A stretch of 64,000 bases of DNA from Pseudomonadales bacterium (GTDB lineage Bacteria > Pseudomonadota > Gammaproteobacteria > Pseudomonadales > Pseudohongiellaceae): contig JACKOJ010000001.1 of NCBI GenBank assembly GCA_024234325.1, positions 124,001-188,000 on the forward strand, in the 5' to 3' direction. Both the position numbers and the translations under genes were made by a program. Below, piece after piece: positions 63,907 to 64,000 of this stretch. The notes below the pieces were generated by a model. It did no database searches and was not told the DNA's origin. It saw only the letters and a list, made by a program, of their open reading frames with translations. Numbering within the stretch: position 1 is the first letter of the stretch; the number at the start of each line of letters is the position of its first letter.

Positions 63907-64000
63907 CTATTCCCGGGTCTTCAATACACTGATCAGGTCCAGCGAATCCAGCCTGCGCCGCACGACAAAGGCGCTGGCCACCGCAGCCGCGACAGTAATC
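63907..64000 (-). CDS. ABC transporter permease C-terminus, truncated by window edge
   Basis: The 30 codons visible end at TAG 63907-63909 and read ITVAAAVASAFVVRRR followed by LDSLDLISVLKTRE. This is the C-terminal helix and tail typical of FtsX/DevC-type MacB permeases. It precedes the HlyD adaptor by 45 bases on the same strand, so both belong to one efflux system. The rest, and probably an ATPase, lie beyond the edge. Confidence 0.7.
   Translation of the reverse strand, partial: ITVAAAVASAFVVRRRLDSLDLISVLKTRE

Overview
The window looks like a contiguous piece of chromosome from a GC-rich, aerobic, probably marine gammaproteobacterium. Evidence for this includes TonB-dependent receptors of the CarO/OmpC-independent 'VEEVVVTG' type, tamAB, rimI next to a pseudomonad-like DNA polymerase III psi candidate, an Anbu/ATP-grasp/alpha-E/DUF2126 cluster, aconitase A with class II fumarase, and a SoxC-type sulfite dehydrogenase. 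I cannot place it to genus; a cellvibrionale or Pseudohongiella-like lineage would fit. I saw no rRNA, tRNA, CRISPR array, transposase or integrase. The only clear drop in GC is at about 23.5-25.1 kb.

Layout. 1-5.7 kb is housekeeping: a truncated hypothetical gene, a small coiled-coil membrane protein, hisC, a three-finger zinc-ribbon protein, a small membrane protein, rimI with a HolD-like gene, and a quinone oxidoreductase. 5.7-14.8 kb holds secreted redox and copper-associated genes: a redoxin/cytochrome c/copper-monooxygenase fusion, two secreted proteins of unknown function, a membrane AraC regulator, a TonB-dependent receptor and a CopC-like protein. 14.8-15.8 kb has a zinc-ribbon/Smr-like protein and a small acidic protein. 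16.0-23.5 kb is the Anbu peptide-ligase cluster: Anbu protease, zinc metallopeptidase, alpha-E protein, circularly permuted ATP-grasp, and a transglutaminase/DUF2126 fusion. 23.5-25.1 kb is an AT-richer islet with a PH-like/rhomboid membrane protease and a 74-residue double-glycine-leader peptide that resembles a bacteriocin precursor. 25.2-34.1 kb has htpX, a QEGLA-motif protein, an OmpA-like lipoprotein, a TerC/CBS membrane protein, fumC and acnA. 34.3-41.9 kb has tamA-tamB, an envelope-anchored small heat shock protein behind a sigma-32-like promoter, and nhaA. 42-48.3 kb holds two tandem paralogous TonB-dependent receptors. 48.6-52 kb is an operon of SoxC-like sulfite dehydrogenase, its cytochrome c and a succinate-semialdehyde-type dehydrogenase. 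52-64 kb has a DUF3047 protein, a beta-CASP hydrolase and a P2-type ATPase on the plus strand. Facing them is a minus-strand operon of an ABC permease (cut by the edge), HlyD adaptor, acetate kinase, phosphoketolase, thymidine-phosphorylase-like enzyme and PRPP synthetase.

How they work together. The last operon reads as a route from nucleoside phosphorolysis and pentose phosphates through acetyl phosphate to acetate and ATP. The 16-23.5 kb cluster reads as a machine that makes and trims a peptide-like product. The 5.7-14.8 kb group suggests outer-membrane uptake coupled to a secreted copper/heme oxidoreductase. The best candidates for something undescribed are the leader-peptide/rhomboid pair (23.5-25.05 kb), the secreted redox cluster, and the envelope small heat shock protein beside tamAB.
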